From contig CP081098.1 of the NCBI GenBank assembly GCA_025141015.1, forward strand, positions 2,486,501 through 2,550,500: a stretch of 64,000 nucleotides of DNA, written 5' to 3'. The translations under genes and the position numbers were made by a program. This DNA is from Rhodobacteraceae bacterium M382 (GTDB lineage: Bacteria > Pseudomonadota > Alphaproteobacteria > Rhodobacterales > Rhodobacteraceae). The first letter of the stretch is position 1; every line of letters starts with the position of its first letter. Below, piece after piece: positions 45,052-54,129 of the stretch. The notes beneath the pieces are model-generated. The model ran no database searches, had not been told where the DNA came from, and saw only the letters and a list, made by a program, of their open reading frames with translations.

Positions 45052-46322
45052 CTTCCCCTACGGATCTGACGTTTCGCGAATTGTTTCGCGTTTTTTGGCG
45101 CATTGGCATCCTGTCCTTTGGCGGGCCGGCCGCACAAATTGCCGTTATGCACAAAGAACTGGTCGTTGACCGCCCCTGGCTGAGCGAAGAGGCGTTTTTG
45201 CGGGCCCTATCGTTCTGTATGTTGCTGCCCGGCCCCGAAGCCATGCAATTGGCCACCTATGCGGGGTGGCGGCTCAAGGGCGTTGCAGGCGGTTTGCTGG
45301 CCGGAGCGCTGTTCGTGCTGCCCGGTGCCTGTGTCATTGCGGCGCTGGTTGCGGTCTATGCCCAGTTCGGAGAAGTTCCGGGCGTTCAGGCCGCATTTCT
45401 TGGGGTCAAGGCCACGGTGATTGCCATCGTGATCCAGGCCCTGACCCGTTTGGCCAAGAAGACCCTGCATGGGTGGCAGGGGATCCTGTTGGCAGGGCTG
45501 GCCTTTGTCGGGATTTACGCGCTCAAGCTGCCCTTCCCGATGTTGATTCTTCTTGCGGGCCTGTGGGGCGCTTTCAGCGTCAGGCCCGCGGATCATATAC
45601 GGATCGAAACAGACACGCGCGCCTCTGCGAGCCTGCGCCAAAGCCTTCGCACCCTGTCGCTCTGGGTTCCCTTGTGGTTGGCCCCCCTGTTTGCACTGAG
45701 CGCTATGGGGGCAACATTTCTGGCCGATATCGGGTGGTTTTTTGCAAAACTGGCGGTGGTCACCTTTGGCGGTGCCTATGCGGTTCTGGCCTATATGAGC
45801 CAGACAGTGGTCGCGCATCACGGCTGGATATCAACAGGACAGATGATCGACGCGCTGGGCCTGGCCGAAACCACGCCGGGCCCGCTGATTCTGGTCACGC
45901 AATTTGTGGCCATGTTGGCCGGGCAACTGGCCGCGGGTCCGGGTCTGGCCATAGCCGCAGGTTTGATTGCGCTTTGGGCAACCTTTGTGCCGTGTTTTCT
46001 GTGGATATTCCTGGCGGCGCCCTATCTCGAATCTCTGACCAATCATCCCCGTATCGGTGCCGCGCTCAAGTCGATCACCGCGGCGGTTACCGGCGTGATT
46101 CTGAACCTGTCGCTGTGGTTTTCGATCAATGTACTGTTTGACCAGACCGTTTTGTGGCAGACAGGTCCGCTGGCACTGGAGTTGCCCGTTTTGGCCTCGG
46201 CCAATCCGTCAGCCATCATTATGGCTGCTGTTGCGGTGCCGATTGTCCTGTCAGGACGGGTGCGGCTGGAACTGGTCCTGATTGCCATGGCTCTGGCCGG
46301 TTTGACGCTTCACATTCTGTGA
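45048..46322 (+). CDS. chrA: Chromate efflux transporter ChrA
   Basis: 424 residues, about 11-12 transmembrane helices in two homologous halves of the CHR superfamily. Each half has the family motif: FGGPAAQIAVMHKELV in the first, FGGAYAVLAYMSQTVV in the second, with LPGPEAMQLATYAG and ETTPGPLILVTQFVA following. It exports chromate with the proton motive force. The start is ATG 45048, overlapping chrB; an earlier TTG at 45033 is unlikely. The pair lies between ssrA and sspB, as if inserted there, though nothing marks its ends. Confidence 0.93.
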   Translation: MTSPTDLTFRELFRVFWRIGILSFGGPAAQIAVMHKELVVDRPWLSEEAFLRALSFCMLLPGPEAMQLATYAGWRLKGVAGGLLAGALFVLPGACVIAALVAVYAQFGEVPGVQAAFLGVKATVIAIVIQALTRLAKKTLHGWQGILLAGLAFVGIYALKLPFPMLILLAGLWGAFSVRPADHIRIETDTRASASLRQSLRTLSLWVPLWLAPLFALSAMGATFLADIGWFFAKLAVVTFGGAYAVLAYMSQTVVAHHGWISTGQMIDALGLAETTPGPLILVTQFVAMLAGQLAAGPGLAIAAGLIALWATFVPCFLWIFLAAPYLESLTNHPRIGAALKSITAAVTGVILNLSLWFSINVLFDQTVLWQTGPLALELPVLASANPSAIIMAAVAVPIVLSGRVRLELVLIAMALAGLTLHIL

Positions 46323-46414
46323 CCGTCACACGCCGGAGAATTTAGCATTGCTCGCCCTTTCGTTTTGCTTCAAATCACTTATGCTAACCCTGCAATCTGT
46401 ATCAGGATCAACGG

Positions 46415-46873
46415 ATGACCCGCACAATCGACTATGGAAATCTCATGCATTCGGCCATGCGTGGCCTGATCAAGACTGTTCTGCAGGATGTGTCAGAGCA
46501 TGGGCTCCCGGGAAACCACCATTTCTTTATCACGTTTGACACCGGACACCCTGACGCCAAGCTGGCGGATTGGTTGATCGATCGCTATCCCGGTGAAATG
46601 ACCGTGGTCATGCAGCATTGGTTCGACAATCTGGAGATCGGGGACGAAGGGTTCGGGGTTACTCTGAACTTTGGCGATGCGCCAGAGACCCTTTATATTC
46701 CCTATGATGCGATCAAGACCTTTGTTGACCCATCCGTCGAATTCGGGTTGCGGTTCGAAACGGCCGAAGAGGACGATGAAGACCTGGAACCGCTGGAGAT
46801 CGTAAGGGATGACGACTCTGAGGAACCCCACGCCGACGCCGATGTGGTGTCCTTGGACAGTTTCCGCAAGTAA
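46415..46873 (+). CDS. sspB: ClpXP adaptor, SspB-alpha family
   Basis: 152 residues. The SspB fold shows MHSAMRGLIKTVLQDVSEHGLPGNHHFFITFDT, then WFDNLEIGDEGFGVTLNFGDAPETLYIPYDAIKTFVDPS, and a C-terminal flexible acidic linker (EEDDEDLEPLE) ending in a short hydrophobic ClpX-binding tail (VVSLDSFRK). SspB tethers ssrA-tagged proteins to ClpXP. The acceptor of its action, the ssrA RNA, is encoded 2.4 kb upstream on the same strand, with chrBA between. AGGAT lies before ATG 46415. Confidence 0.92.
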   Translation: MTRTIDYGNLMHSAMRGLIKTVLQDVSEHGLPGNHHFFITFDTGHPDAKLADWLIDRYPGEMTVVMQHWFDNLEIGDEGFGVTLNFGDAPETLYIPYDAIKTFVDPSVEFGLRFETAEEDDEDLEPLEIVRDDDSEEPHADADVVSLDSFRK

Positions 46874-47014
46874 CCTTTTGACATCACGGGTTCCGGGCAG
46901 GCATTGGGATGATTCCAGAGTTTGACGCTCTTGCACCAAAATGCTCTGTTTCCTGATTCAGTCCTGGGCCAAGGTCAAAGAACCACGCCCGGGACGCCCC
47001 CGGCTGGTGCTGTT

Positions 47015-47572
47015 CTAGTTGCGCTTTAAAAAGGCCGAGACAGTTCGCTGTGGCTCTCCATTGCGAACACTCTGAAATTCCAGCTGCAACCCACCGTCGT
47101 TCAGAGTCCGGTCGAATTGCTGCAATTCATAATCCCCGTTCTGGTCCACAAACAGCGAGAACACCGTCAGCGTGTCGCCAACGATTCGTCCCCAAACAAA
47201 CGGCTCACCCTTCATAGGATCCAGCGGTACCGCATGACCAAAGACGTTGCGCTGCATCGCCGCCGAATAGATCCCGTCACGGTCTGACGGTTGGAAGTCC
47301 ACAGAATACGCCTTGGTTTTCTTTCGACCATCAGATTTGTGAGTGACCGATTCCCACTGCACCTGAAACCCCTTTTTGTACTCAGAAATTGTCACGCTCA
47401 AATCGCGGGTTTCTTCGTGTCCCGATGCATCCTGCATCTGGGCCTGGCCCGAATACTCCCCAACAAACCGTTCGATATCCGCCTGTGCGGCCGATACCGC
47501 CAAAAGAAACAAAATGCCTGCTGAAAAGACCAAATTCAGGGCGGATATGCGAAATGACTGAAAAAACACCAG
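47015..47572 (-). CDS. Secreted hypothetical protein (Rhodobacterales-type)
   Basis: About 185 residues from a GTG at 47572; a GTG at 47650 and one at 47563 are also possible, since the ribosome site AGGAG falls awkwardly. A signal peptide is evident (LVFSAGILFLLAVSAAQA). The mature part is beta-rich, with FVGEYSGQAQ and SVTISEYKKGFQVQWESVTH, like a small lipocalin-like barrel, but I recognise no named family. It is divergent from fumC with about 225 bases between. No function is proposed. Confidence 0.7.
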   Translation of the reverse strand: MVFFQSFRISALNLVFSAGILFLLAVSAAQADIERFVGEYSGQAQMQDASGHEETRDLSVTISEYKKGFQVQWESVTHKSDGRKKTKAYSVDFQPSDRDGIYSAAMQRNVFGHAVPLDPMKGEPFVWGRIVGDTLTVFSLFVDQNGDYELQQFDRTLNDGGLQLEFQSVRNGEPQRTVSAFLKRN

Positions 47573-47798
47573 TGTCACGGCTCCTGTTGTGATGTGAAAC
47601 TCTCTTTTCAATCTAGTCTTCCGGGCGACAACAGCAATGAGTTTGATCACAGATGAACAAAAAACTGCGCCAAATGGCGCGGCGTCTGACCTCTATACCT
47701 CGGCCTCGGATCGTCTATGCTGCGCGCAACTGGCCAATTGCGTCATTCCGGCGCTTTGGCTAAACGGCATACAATTGCATACTTGATGGAGATGACGG

Positions 47799-49193
47799 AT
47801 GTCCGCTACCCGTACAGAAACCGACAGCTTTGGTCCTCTTGAGGTTCCGGCAGACAAATACTGGGGTGCCCAGACCCAGCGATCAATCATGAACTTTCCC
47901 ATTGGTTGGGAAAAACAGCCGGTCGCCATCGTGCGCGCGCTGGGTGTGATCAAACAGGCCTGTGCCATGGCCAACAAGGCCAGCGGCAAAATGGACGCAA
48001 GCATTGCAGATGCGGTCATTCAGGCGGCCAGCGAAGTCGTTGCCGGCAAGTTTGACGACAATTTCCCATTGGTGGTGTGGCAAACCGGATCCGGCACACA
48101 GTCGAACATGAATTCAAACGAGGTGATCGCCAACCGCGCCATCGAAATTCTGGGCGGCGTGATCGGAACCAAAGATCCGGTGCACCCCAATGACCATTGC
48201 AATATGGGGCAATCCTCGAACGACACCTTTCCCACGGCCATGCACATCGGAACTGCGATGTCCGTCCGCGATGTTTTGTTGCCGGGGCTGAATAAACTGG
48301 CCGCCGGGCTGGAACAGAAGTCCGAAGAGTTCAAGGACATCATCAAAATCGGCCGCACCCACACCCAGGACGCAACGCCGCTGACCCTGGGTCAGGAATT
48401 CGGAGGCTACGCGCACCAGATCCGGATGGGCATTTCCCGCGTCGAAGCCGCCCTGCCCGGCATCTATCAATTGGCTCAGGGCGGCACCGCCGTTGGCACG
48501 GGCCTGAACACCGCGCCCGGATGGGCCGAAACCGTGGCCGCCAACATGGCCGAAATCACCAACCTGCCCTTTGTCACCGCGCCGAATAAATTCGAAGCGC
48601 TGGCAGCGCATGATGCAATGGTCTTTATGTCCGGCGCTTTGGCCACAGTGGCCGGAGCAATGTACAAGATCGCCAACGACATCCGGTTTCTCGGCTCTGG
48701 TCCGCGGTCCGGTCTGGGTGAACTGATCCTGCCCGAAAATGAACCCGGGTCGTCGATCATGCCAGGCAAGGTCAACCCAACCCAAGCCGAAGCGATGACG
48801 CAGGTTGCCGCCCATGTCATGGGCAACGACGCTGCGATAAAATTCGCAGGCTCGCAGGGGCATTTTGAACTGAACGTCTACAACCCGATGATGTCCTATA
48901 ATCTGTTGCAATCCATCCAATTGCTGGGCGATGTCGCAGACAGCTTTACCGAACGGATGCTTCTGGGTATTCAGGCGAACGAACCACGCATCGAAAAGCT
49001 GATGAAGGAAAGCCTGATGCTTGTCACGGCTTTGGCTCCGACCATTGGCTATGACAATGCCACCAAAGTCGCCAAAACCGCGCATAAGAACGGCACCACG
49101 CTGAAGGAAGAAGCCATCGCGTTGGGTTTTGTGGATGAAGCCACCTTTGACGCTGTGGTTCGTCCCGAACAGATGATCGGCCCCAAGGCCTGA
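47799..49193 (+). CDS. fumC: Fumarate hydratase, class II
   Basis: 464 residues, the oxygen-stable tetrameric fumarase of the TCA cycle. The fumarase/aspartase signature [17 protein letters not shown] is intact, together with [17 protein letters not shown], the catalytic [14 protein letters not shown] and [17 protein letters not shown]. Start ATG 47799 lies after GGAGATGA. It appears to stand alone. It begins well away from the sspB block, and its own promoter should lie between 47573 and 47798. Confidence 0.97.
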   Translation: MSATRTETDSFGPLEVPADKYWGAQTQRSIMNFPIGWEKQPVAIVRALGVIKQACAMANKASGKMDASIADAVIQAASEVVAGKFDDNFPLVVWQTGSGTQSNMNSNEVIANRAIEILGGVIGTKDPVHPNDHCNMGQSSNDTFPTAMHIGTAMSVRDVLLPGLNKLAAGLEQKSEEFKDIIKIGRTHTQDATPLTLGQEFGGYAHQIRMGISRVEAALPGIYQLAQGGTAVGTGLNTAPGWAETVAANMAEITNLPFVTAPNKFEALAAHDAMVFMSGALATVAGAMYKIANDIRFLGSGPRSGLGELILPENEPGSSIMPGKVNPTQAEAMTQVAAHVMGNDAAIKFAGSQGHFELNVYNPMMSYNLLQSIQLLGDVADSFTERMLLGIQANEPRIEKLMKESLMLVTALAPTIGYDNATKVAKTAHKNGTTLKEEAIALGFVDEATFDAVVRPEQMIGPKA

Positions 49194-49504
49194 TATCTCC
49201 TGGGTCGCGCTTCCATTTCTGCGCGGCCCACTCCCCCCGAAAAGACCCCGTGGAAACGTCCGCCATGTTGTAGAGTGACCTGCATTCTGCGTCTTCTTGG
49301 GCAGGTCTGAATGGGGATGCGGCCTATTGCCCACCACATTCCAACCCCGCCTTTCCACCAACCCTGGGTCTTCCCGATTGTCTCCTTTCGATTGATCCCG
49401 GACCCGCATCCCCTATTGTAGACATGAGCCCGAGCGAAATTGGCCGATCCGACCGATTACGCATCCGGTGTGTATTTCGATTGACCGTTTTGGAGGGAGC
49501 CGAC
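49194..49504. other. Gap after fumC, 311 bases, with a probable fumC hairpin
   Basis: GGGTCGCGC at 49202-49210 pairs with GCGCGGCCC at 49221-49229 (one G-U pair) just after the fumC stop. There is no T run, so it may be a weak terminator or stabiliser. The rest has no supported gene. Confidence 0.5.
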
Positions 49505-49681
49505 ATGACAGGAAACGTGATCAACCTGAACAAACGGCGCAAGCTGAAACGGCGGGCAGATAAAAAGACTTTGGCCAAGGAAAATACCGTCAGGTTTGGA
49601 CGAAGCAAAGCTGAAAGAGACCTGGAGCAGGCACGCGCAGACAGGGACAGTCGGAATTTGGACGGACATAAAACCGAATGA
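49505..49681 (+). CDS. DUF4169 family small protein
   Basis: 58 residues, very basic (MTGNVINLNKRRKLKRRADKK), with an Arg/Lys-rich N terminus and a helical C-terminal part carrying KAERDLEQARADRD. It fits DUF4169, common in alphaproteobacteria. GGAGGGAG lies before ATG 49505; an upstream frame exists but lacks a ribosome site. It overlaps the next gene by four bases. Its charge suggests nucleic-acid binding, but the function is unknown. Confidence 0.8.
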   Translation: MTGNVINLNKRRKLKRRADKKTLAKENTVRFGRSKAERDLEQARADRDSRNLDGHKTE

Positions 49682-49896
49682 GCGCCCGCCCGCAAAAGCG
49701 ATCTCTGACGTTGCGAGGGCATCGCACGTCAGTGTCTCTCGAGGACGAATTCTGGGAGGTGTTCCGCGAAATCGCTGCAGCTCAGGGACGCCCAATCAAT
49801 GAACTGGCCGCCCAGATCGACGCAGATCGCGGAGCTGATCTGGGGTTGGCTTCGGCGATCAGATTGTTTGTCCTGCGTCAATTAAGAGAACGTTAA
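49678..49896 (+). CDS. Ribbon-helix-helix domain protein
   Basis: 72 residues. LRGHRTSVSLEDEFWEVFREIAAAQGRPINELAAQID has the short beta strand and two helices of a ribbon-helix-helix DNA-binding protein (RHH_4 type), and the C terminus ASAIRLFVLRQLRER is the second helix. Such proteins often are small repressors or antitoxins. It overlaps the DUF4169 gene by four bases (ATGA). No toxin gene is evident next to it. Confidence 0.82.
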   Translation: MSARPQKRSLTLRGHRTSVSLEDEFWEVFREIAAAQGRPINELAAQIDADRGADLGLASAIRLFVLRQLRER

Positions 49897-49920
49897 CCCT
49901 ATTTGTTCGACACTCGGAGC

Positions 49921-50154
49921 ATGGCCCAGCCTCCGTCTTATCCAGTTCCTGCCGATCAATGGCTGCAACAGATCTTTGATGCTAAATCCGCCCGCCGGGG
50001 CGGTGTCGTGCGGCGCAAAATCCGTGACATCGAGATGAATGTAGGCCTGGGACGATTCAGATCGGAATTGAAAAGGCGTGGATACCATGCGGTCGAGAAC
50101 GGTGATCAGGTTGTCATTTTCTGCAATAACCAACCAATCCACCTGATTTGTTGA
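49921..50154 (+). CDS. Small conserved hypothetical protein
   Basis: 77 residues from ATG 49921, with CGGAG at a proper distance; an earlier ATG 18 bases upstream is less well supported. The C-terminal half, RRGGVVRRKIRDIEMNVGLGRFRSELKRRGYHAVENGDQVVIFCN, looks like a compact alpha-beta module found as a short standalone protein in related bacteria. I do not recognise a function. It is the third in a run of three tiny genes on the plus strand after fumC. Confidence 0.65.
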   Translation: MAQPPSYPVPADQWLQQIFDAKSARRGGVVRRKIRDIEMNVGLGRFRSELKRRGYHAVENGDQVVIFCNNQPIHLIC

Positions 50155-50170
50155 GTGGTCCGTTTCCATA

Positions 50171-50220
50171 GGCAAAAGTTTTAGAAAAACTTTTGCCAAG
50201 ACTTTTCAGGAAAAGTCTTG
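50171..50220. terminator. Two adjacent hairpins between convergent genes
   Basis: Hairpin 1 is an 11-bp stem (GGCAAAAGTTT with AAACTTTTGCC, loop TAGAA). Hairpin 2 shares its first base and has a perfect 10-bp stem (CAAGACTTTT with AAAAGTCTTG, loop CAGG). They lie between the plus-strand small genes and the minus-strand P450 gene, so can end both transcripts. The pair resembles that at 58585-58630. Confidence 0.8.
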
Positions 50221-50221
50221 G

Positions 50222-51595
50222 TCACCGGTGGCTCAGTTTCAACCAGATCCCATCGCGCGAGCGCACGGTCAAATGTGCAACGGGGACCGGATCACGACCG
50301 GAAACGGTTTCAATTCGAAAGTGGCGTAGGATCATCGACAGGATCAGAGGTCCTTCGACCATGGCAAACCCTGCGCCGGTACAGACTCGCGAACCGGTCG
50401 AAAACGGAATAAAAGCCGCCCGCTGGCAGGTTTTGCCATTTTCGGTTCCCCACCGGTCCGGATCAAACCCATCTGGATTGTCCCACAACCGTTCGTGACG
50501 GTGCAGGTGCCAGGGGCTGATGACCAACTGAGATCCAATTGGGACATTGCGATTGCGGAATCGTTCCGGGCAGGTTGATTGACGAACCATCATTGGCACG
50601 GGTGGATAAAGCCTCAACGCCTCTCTAAAGACATCTCGGCTAAGGCGCAGTTTGGACATCACACCAAAGTCCTTCTGCTCCAGAACGGTTGCCTCCTGCG
50701 CCAATTTTTCCTGCCAATCCGGGTGGATGGCCAACAGATACAACGTCCAGGCCAGGGCTGATGCGCTGGTTTCATGACCTGCCAGAAAAAAGATGGCGAC
50801 CTGATCAACCATTTCCTGTGCGTCGAATCTGTCTCCGGTAACAGGATCCTGTGTCGTCATGATCTTGGTCGCCAGGTCATCCGGGGCGCTGCCATCCTGG
50901 ATTGCGCGCATCCGTTCATCGGTCAACTGCGCTATCAGATCACGGATCACCTTGGCATTCTCGCGTGTTCCTTTGCGAAAAAAACGCGGCATCCAGCGCG
51001 GCAAAGGGACAAAGGCGCCCAGATTCAGAATTGGTTGACTGCGTTGATAGTCCCGAAACCGGGCAAACACTTGGGTTGCGATCTCATGATCAATCGGTAT
51101 GGAAAACAGGGTTCGAAAGATAACATCCGCCGCCGCATGGCTGGTTTCCTCTTCGATTTCAACGGGCTTGCCAACCTGCTCGTGCAACCTTGCCACCATG
51201 GCCTCGGACGCCTCCCACATAGCAGGAAACGTGTCCTTGAGCCGCCCGCCTTCGAATGCCGGGTCGATGATACGGCGTTGCCGCTTCCAGCTGTCGCCAT
51301 TGGTCAAAAATACCGAACTGCCCAACAAAGGACGCAACCCCTCGGCGATCCGTCCCGATTTCGGAAAGTCATCGGGGCGATCCTTGAGTACCGTTTTGAT
51401 CAGTTCCGGTTGATTGATCATGAAGGATCGAAAGAACGGCGTTTTGAACTCGGCCATCCACGCCCGGTACAGTCGGTCAGGTTGGGCCGACAGGATGTCC
51501 TTGCGAAACAATTTTGCGTATTGCAACAGAGATACCCGATCCGGGCGACCCTGCGGCTTTGGTGGGTTTGGCGGCTTGCGTGGGTCCTGCATCAT
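50222..51595 (-). CDS. Cytochrome P450
   Basis: 457 residues, soluble type without a membrane anchor. The oxygen-binding I-helix is FLAGHETSASAL, the K-helix ExxR is EALRLYPP, and the haem loop is FSTGSRVCTGAGFA, whose Cys is the haem ligand. All core motifs are intact, so a working monooxygenase is expected; the substrate is unknown. Its ATG overlaps the stop of the alpha/beta hydrolase gene (ATGA), so the two form one unit. No ferredoxin or ferredoxin reductase is adjacent. Confidence 0.93.
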   Translation of the reverse strand: MMQDPRKPPNPPKPQGRPDRVSLLQYAKLFRKDILSAQPDRLYRAWMAEFKTPFFRSFMINQPELIKTVLKDRPDDFPKSGRIAEGLRPLLGSSVFLTNGDSWKRQRRIIDPAFEGGRLKDTFPAMWEASEAMVARLHEQVGKPVEIEEETSHAAADVIFRTLFSIPIDHEIATQVFARFRDYQRSQPILNLGAFVPLPRWMPRFFRKGTRENAKVIRDLIAQLTDERMRAIQDGSAPDDLATKIMTTQDPVTGDRFDAQEMVDQVAIFFLAGHETSASALAWTLYLLAIHPDWQEKLAQEATVLEQKDFGVMSKLRLSRDVFREALRLYPPVPMMVRQSTCPERFRNRNVPIGSQLVISPWHLHRHERLWDNPDGFDPDRWGTENGKTCQRAAFIPFSTGSRVCTGAGFAMVEGPLILSMILRHFRIETVSGRDPVPVAHLTVRSRDGIWLKLSHR

Positions 51596-52863
51596 CGCGG
51601 ACCCATCGACGTATATTTCGACACTGGTTTGTCTATCCGCGAACTGGATGGCTGGCGATCCTGATATCGGGTGCCCAACGTCAAAGAACCTGCGGTGATT
51701 TGGAAATAATCATAGTCCCGTGGTTGGTCAAAGGCGCACAGATATTGAAAGTGCAGTCGAAAAAACCGCCAGCGCAGCTCTTGCCATCTTTCAGGGCTGA
51801 GCGTCTGAGTGAAAGCGGCAGAGAACACCAGAGGCCATCGCTTGTCAGGAGGTGCCACACCGCTGACCGACACCGGATCACACAAGGCAAAGGCACAGCC
51901 ATCACCCGGTGCCGAAACATCGACCCAGCTCAGCTCTTCCCGCGATGCGAGAAAGGCCAAATCGGCCCTCAGACGGTCTGCCCGCGGTAAAAAAGACACC
52001 ATGGGCACAACCTGCCCCAAGGACAGAAACCCCAAGGCCGGACCATTTTCAGGGAGACCTGATCGGATCAGGTCGGCCAGGACGGAAATGCCGACATGGG
52101 CACCCGACGAATGCCCAACAACCAGAACCTCGTCCACCCCCTCCTGTTCCAACGCGGCCCGGATCTGGGCCGTGAAATCCGCCATCCGCGCTTCGAGCTC
52201 GGGCGGATTGGCACCGCGAGAGGCCGCGGAATAAGCGTAATCATGCATCAGGTAATAGGCGAAGAAATTGCCATCCCGGGCCCGGAACCAACGCAGGACG
52301 GTCACACCACACAGGGCCCCGATTGCCCACCCGAACACTTGCAAGGCCCCAGCCCATACTCCCGTCAGCCCCAGAACTGACCGCAACAGCCCAATCCCAT
52401 GGGCCACACCCCACATCAACAAGAGTGCCAGAACCAATTGCAACAGCAGCATGGCAACCGGATACAACGCCGCAATGACCGGACCTTTGCGCAGGCGCAT
52501 CAGTCGCCGCAAGGCACCGCTGGTGATATAGATCCACGCCGTGCGTACCAGTTGTACATAGGTTGCTGGAATAGAGTTGGACATGCTGTCACGCACGATG
52601 TCGGACCAGACCAACACTTCGACATCCGCCCGGGTTTGATGCCCCTGAATAACGCTGTCCACGTGCCAGCCATAGGGACCTTTGGTCTTTTTGGGCTTCA
52701 ATCCGATCTCGTATCCGGAAACCTCGGCCTGAGCGGCGCTTTCCTTGCGGTAGAGTTCGCGATACCGACGGGGGTGAATGGGGTCATAGCCCGGAATATA
52801 AAACACGCGCCGGTAGCGCACCGGCGAATGATCTGCCCCGGGTATTGTGTGGTTGCTGGCCAT
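51592..52863 (-). CDS. Membrane-spanning alpha/beta hydrolase
   Basis: 423 residues. The nucleophile elbow is VLVVGHSSGAHVG (about 250), with N-terminal FYIPGYDP and the C-terminal FRLHFQYLCAFDQPRDYDYFQI region holding likely catalytic partners. A hydrophobic stretch (about 135-195) gives two membrane helices, so the hydrolase is probably anchored to the inner membrane. ATG 52863 is chosen over one four codons before. It is paired with the P450 in an overlapping two-gene unit. Lipid or ester hydrolysis is likely; the substrate is unknown. Confidence 0.82.
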   Translation of the reverse strand: MASNHTIPGADHSPVRYRRVFYIPGYDPIHPRRYRELYRKESAAQAEVSGYEIGLKPKKTKGPYGWHVDSVIQGHQTRADVEVLVWSDIVRDSMSNSIPATYVQLVRTAWIYITSGALRRLMRLRKGPVIAALYPVAMLLLQLVLALLLMWGVAHGIGLLRSVLGLTGVWAGALQVFGWAIGALCGVTVLRWFRARDGNFFAYYLMHDYAYSAASRGANPPELEARMADFTAQIRAALEQEGVDEVLVVGHSSGAHVGISVLADLIRSGLPENGPALGFLSLGQVVPMVSFLPRADRLRADLAFLASREELSWVDVSAPGDGCAFALCDPVSVSGVAPPDKRWPLVFSAAFTQTLSPERWQELRWRFFRLHFQYLCAFDQPRDYDYFQITAGSLTLGTRYQDRQPSSSRIDKPVSKYTSMGPR

Positions 52864-52955
52864 ACCTGCCCTCATGCTCTGAGGGACATTCTAACCCGCC
52901 AATCTGGCAAGAGTAAGACCCGTCAGAGACCGGACGTGTCCAAAGTTCAGGGCTA

Positions 52956-53708
52956 TTAGCCCAAAGTCGCCAGCGCCGGGAAGGTTTCCAGAAGCCACCA
53001 GGAAAAGGTCGAAAACAGACCCGTCACCAGCATCACGCCAACAATGATCAGCAATCCACCCATGCATTTTTCGATCAGCCCCATATGGCGCTTCATCTTG
53101 TTCATCAATGTCATAGACCGGTTCAGGAACATGGCCGCCAACAGGAACGGCACGCCCAGACCAATGGCGTAGACACCCAGCAGAACAGTTCCACGGGCGA
53201 CCGAGGCCTCGGAGGCCGCCAGCGACAAAATCGCGCCCAGCTGGGGACCGATACAGGGGGTCCAGCCAAAGGCAAAGGCCAACCCCAGAACATAGGCCCC
53301 CGCCGCCGATCCGCCCGATTGACCCGCATCCATGCGCGCCTCGCGATCCAGCAACGGTATGCGAAACACCGACAGAAAGTGCAGACCGAACACAATCACC
53401 ACAACCCCGGAAACCTGCGCAAACAATTCCTGATTTTGCAATACAAAGGCACCAAACGCCGAAGCTGTGAACCCCAGCAAGAGGAACACGGTGCTCAACC
53501 CCATGACAAAGAACAGCGCAGCGATGATTGCCTTGCGTCGCGCGGCGGTGCTGCCTTGCATTTCACCAATTGTGACGCCGCTCATATAGGCCAGATAGGG
53601 CGGCACGATCGGCAGCACACAGGGTGACAAAAAGCTGATCAGCCCACCGATCAGGGCCACGAACATGGCGGGAAGCAATCCCGCATCGATGATCTCGATT
53701 CCAAACAT
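52956..53708 (-). CDS. ccdA: Cytochrome c biogenesis protein CcdA
   Basis: 250 residues, six transmembrane helices. It passes electrons from cytoplasmic thioredoxin across the membrane for reduction of periplasmic thiols. The two redox Cys residues are in FLSPCVLPIVPPYLAYMSG and FGWTPCIGPQLGA, conserved with DsbD/CcdA. I placed the start at ATG 53708 where the first helix begins, with GGGGGAACC upstream; the longer frame adds 93 non-homologous residues. It may serve cytochrome c or the DsbG/thiol-disulfide system. Confidence 0.92.
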   Translation of the reverse strand: MFGIEIIDAGLLPAMFVALIGGLISFLSPCVLPIVPPYLAYMSGVTIGEMQGSTAARRKAIIAALFFVMGLSTVFLLLGFTASAFGAFVLQNQELFAQVSGVVVIVFGLHFLSVFRIPLLDREARMDAGQSGGSAAGAYVLGLAFAFGWTPCIGPQLGAILSLAASEASVARGTVLLGVYAIGLGVPFLLAAMFLNRSMTLMNKMKRHMGLIEKCMGGLLIIVGVMLVTGLFSTFSWWLLETFPALATLG

Positions 53709-53801
53709 GGTTCCCCCATATCCAACTCTGCGACCAAGGTCACGATGCCAAACGGTCACAACATTGTGGACACAGGCAATCAACCAAACTATCTGCTCGC
53801 C

Positions 53802-54035
53802 ATGACCAAAATTTCCGAGACCATCGACGCCATCGGGCTGTTGTGCCCCCTGCCCGTTCTCAAGCTGCGCAAACGGCTCAAACCGTTGCCAGAAGGGGCT
53901 GTGGTGCAATTGCTTGCCGATGATCCGGCGGCCATTATCGATGTGCCGCACTTTTGTAACGAGGCAAACCACGCCTTTTTGGGACAATCAGATGGACACG
54001 GACATCACATCTATTTGATCCGCAAAGGCGGATGA
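53802..54035 (+). CDS. tusA: Sulfurtransferase TusA family protein
   Basis: 77 residues. The TusA fold carries the catalytic Cys in DAIGLLCPLPVLKLRKRLK (Cys-Pro-x-Pro) and ends LIRKGG. TusA carries persulfide sulfur to tRNA 2-thiouridine, molybdenum cofactor or other acceptors. ATG 53802 is within a short stretch downstream of another possible start at 53745, but family length fits the former. It is divergent from ccdA with 93 bases between. A shared bidirectional terminator follows. Confidence 0.9.
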   Translation: MTKISETIDAIGLLCPLPVLKLRKRLKPLPEGAVVQLLADDPAAIIDVPHFCNEANHAFLGQSDGHGHHIYLIRKGG

Positions 54036-54076
54036 AAAACCCGGATCCGGGATTCTTCATCCCCCAAGACACAAAC

Positions 54077-54112
54077 AAAAACGGGCGACCCTGCTGGATC
54101 GCCCGTTTTTTG
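54077..54112. terminator. Bidirectional terminator between tusA and rne
   Basis: AAAACGGGCGA and TCGCCCGTTTT pair across a CCCTGCTGGA loop, with A and T runs on the two sides, so it can end both the plus-strand tusA and the minus-strand rne transcripts. Confidence 0.85.
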
Positions 54113-54129
54113 TTCTGCGCTCGTACGGC

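Noticed and set aside
48114-49409. Minus-strand frame of 431 codons over fumC
   Set aside because: Lies fully on the opposite strand of fumC, with no ribosome site or homology.
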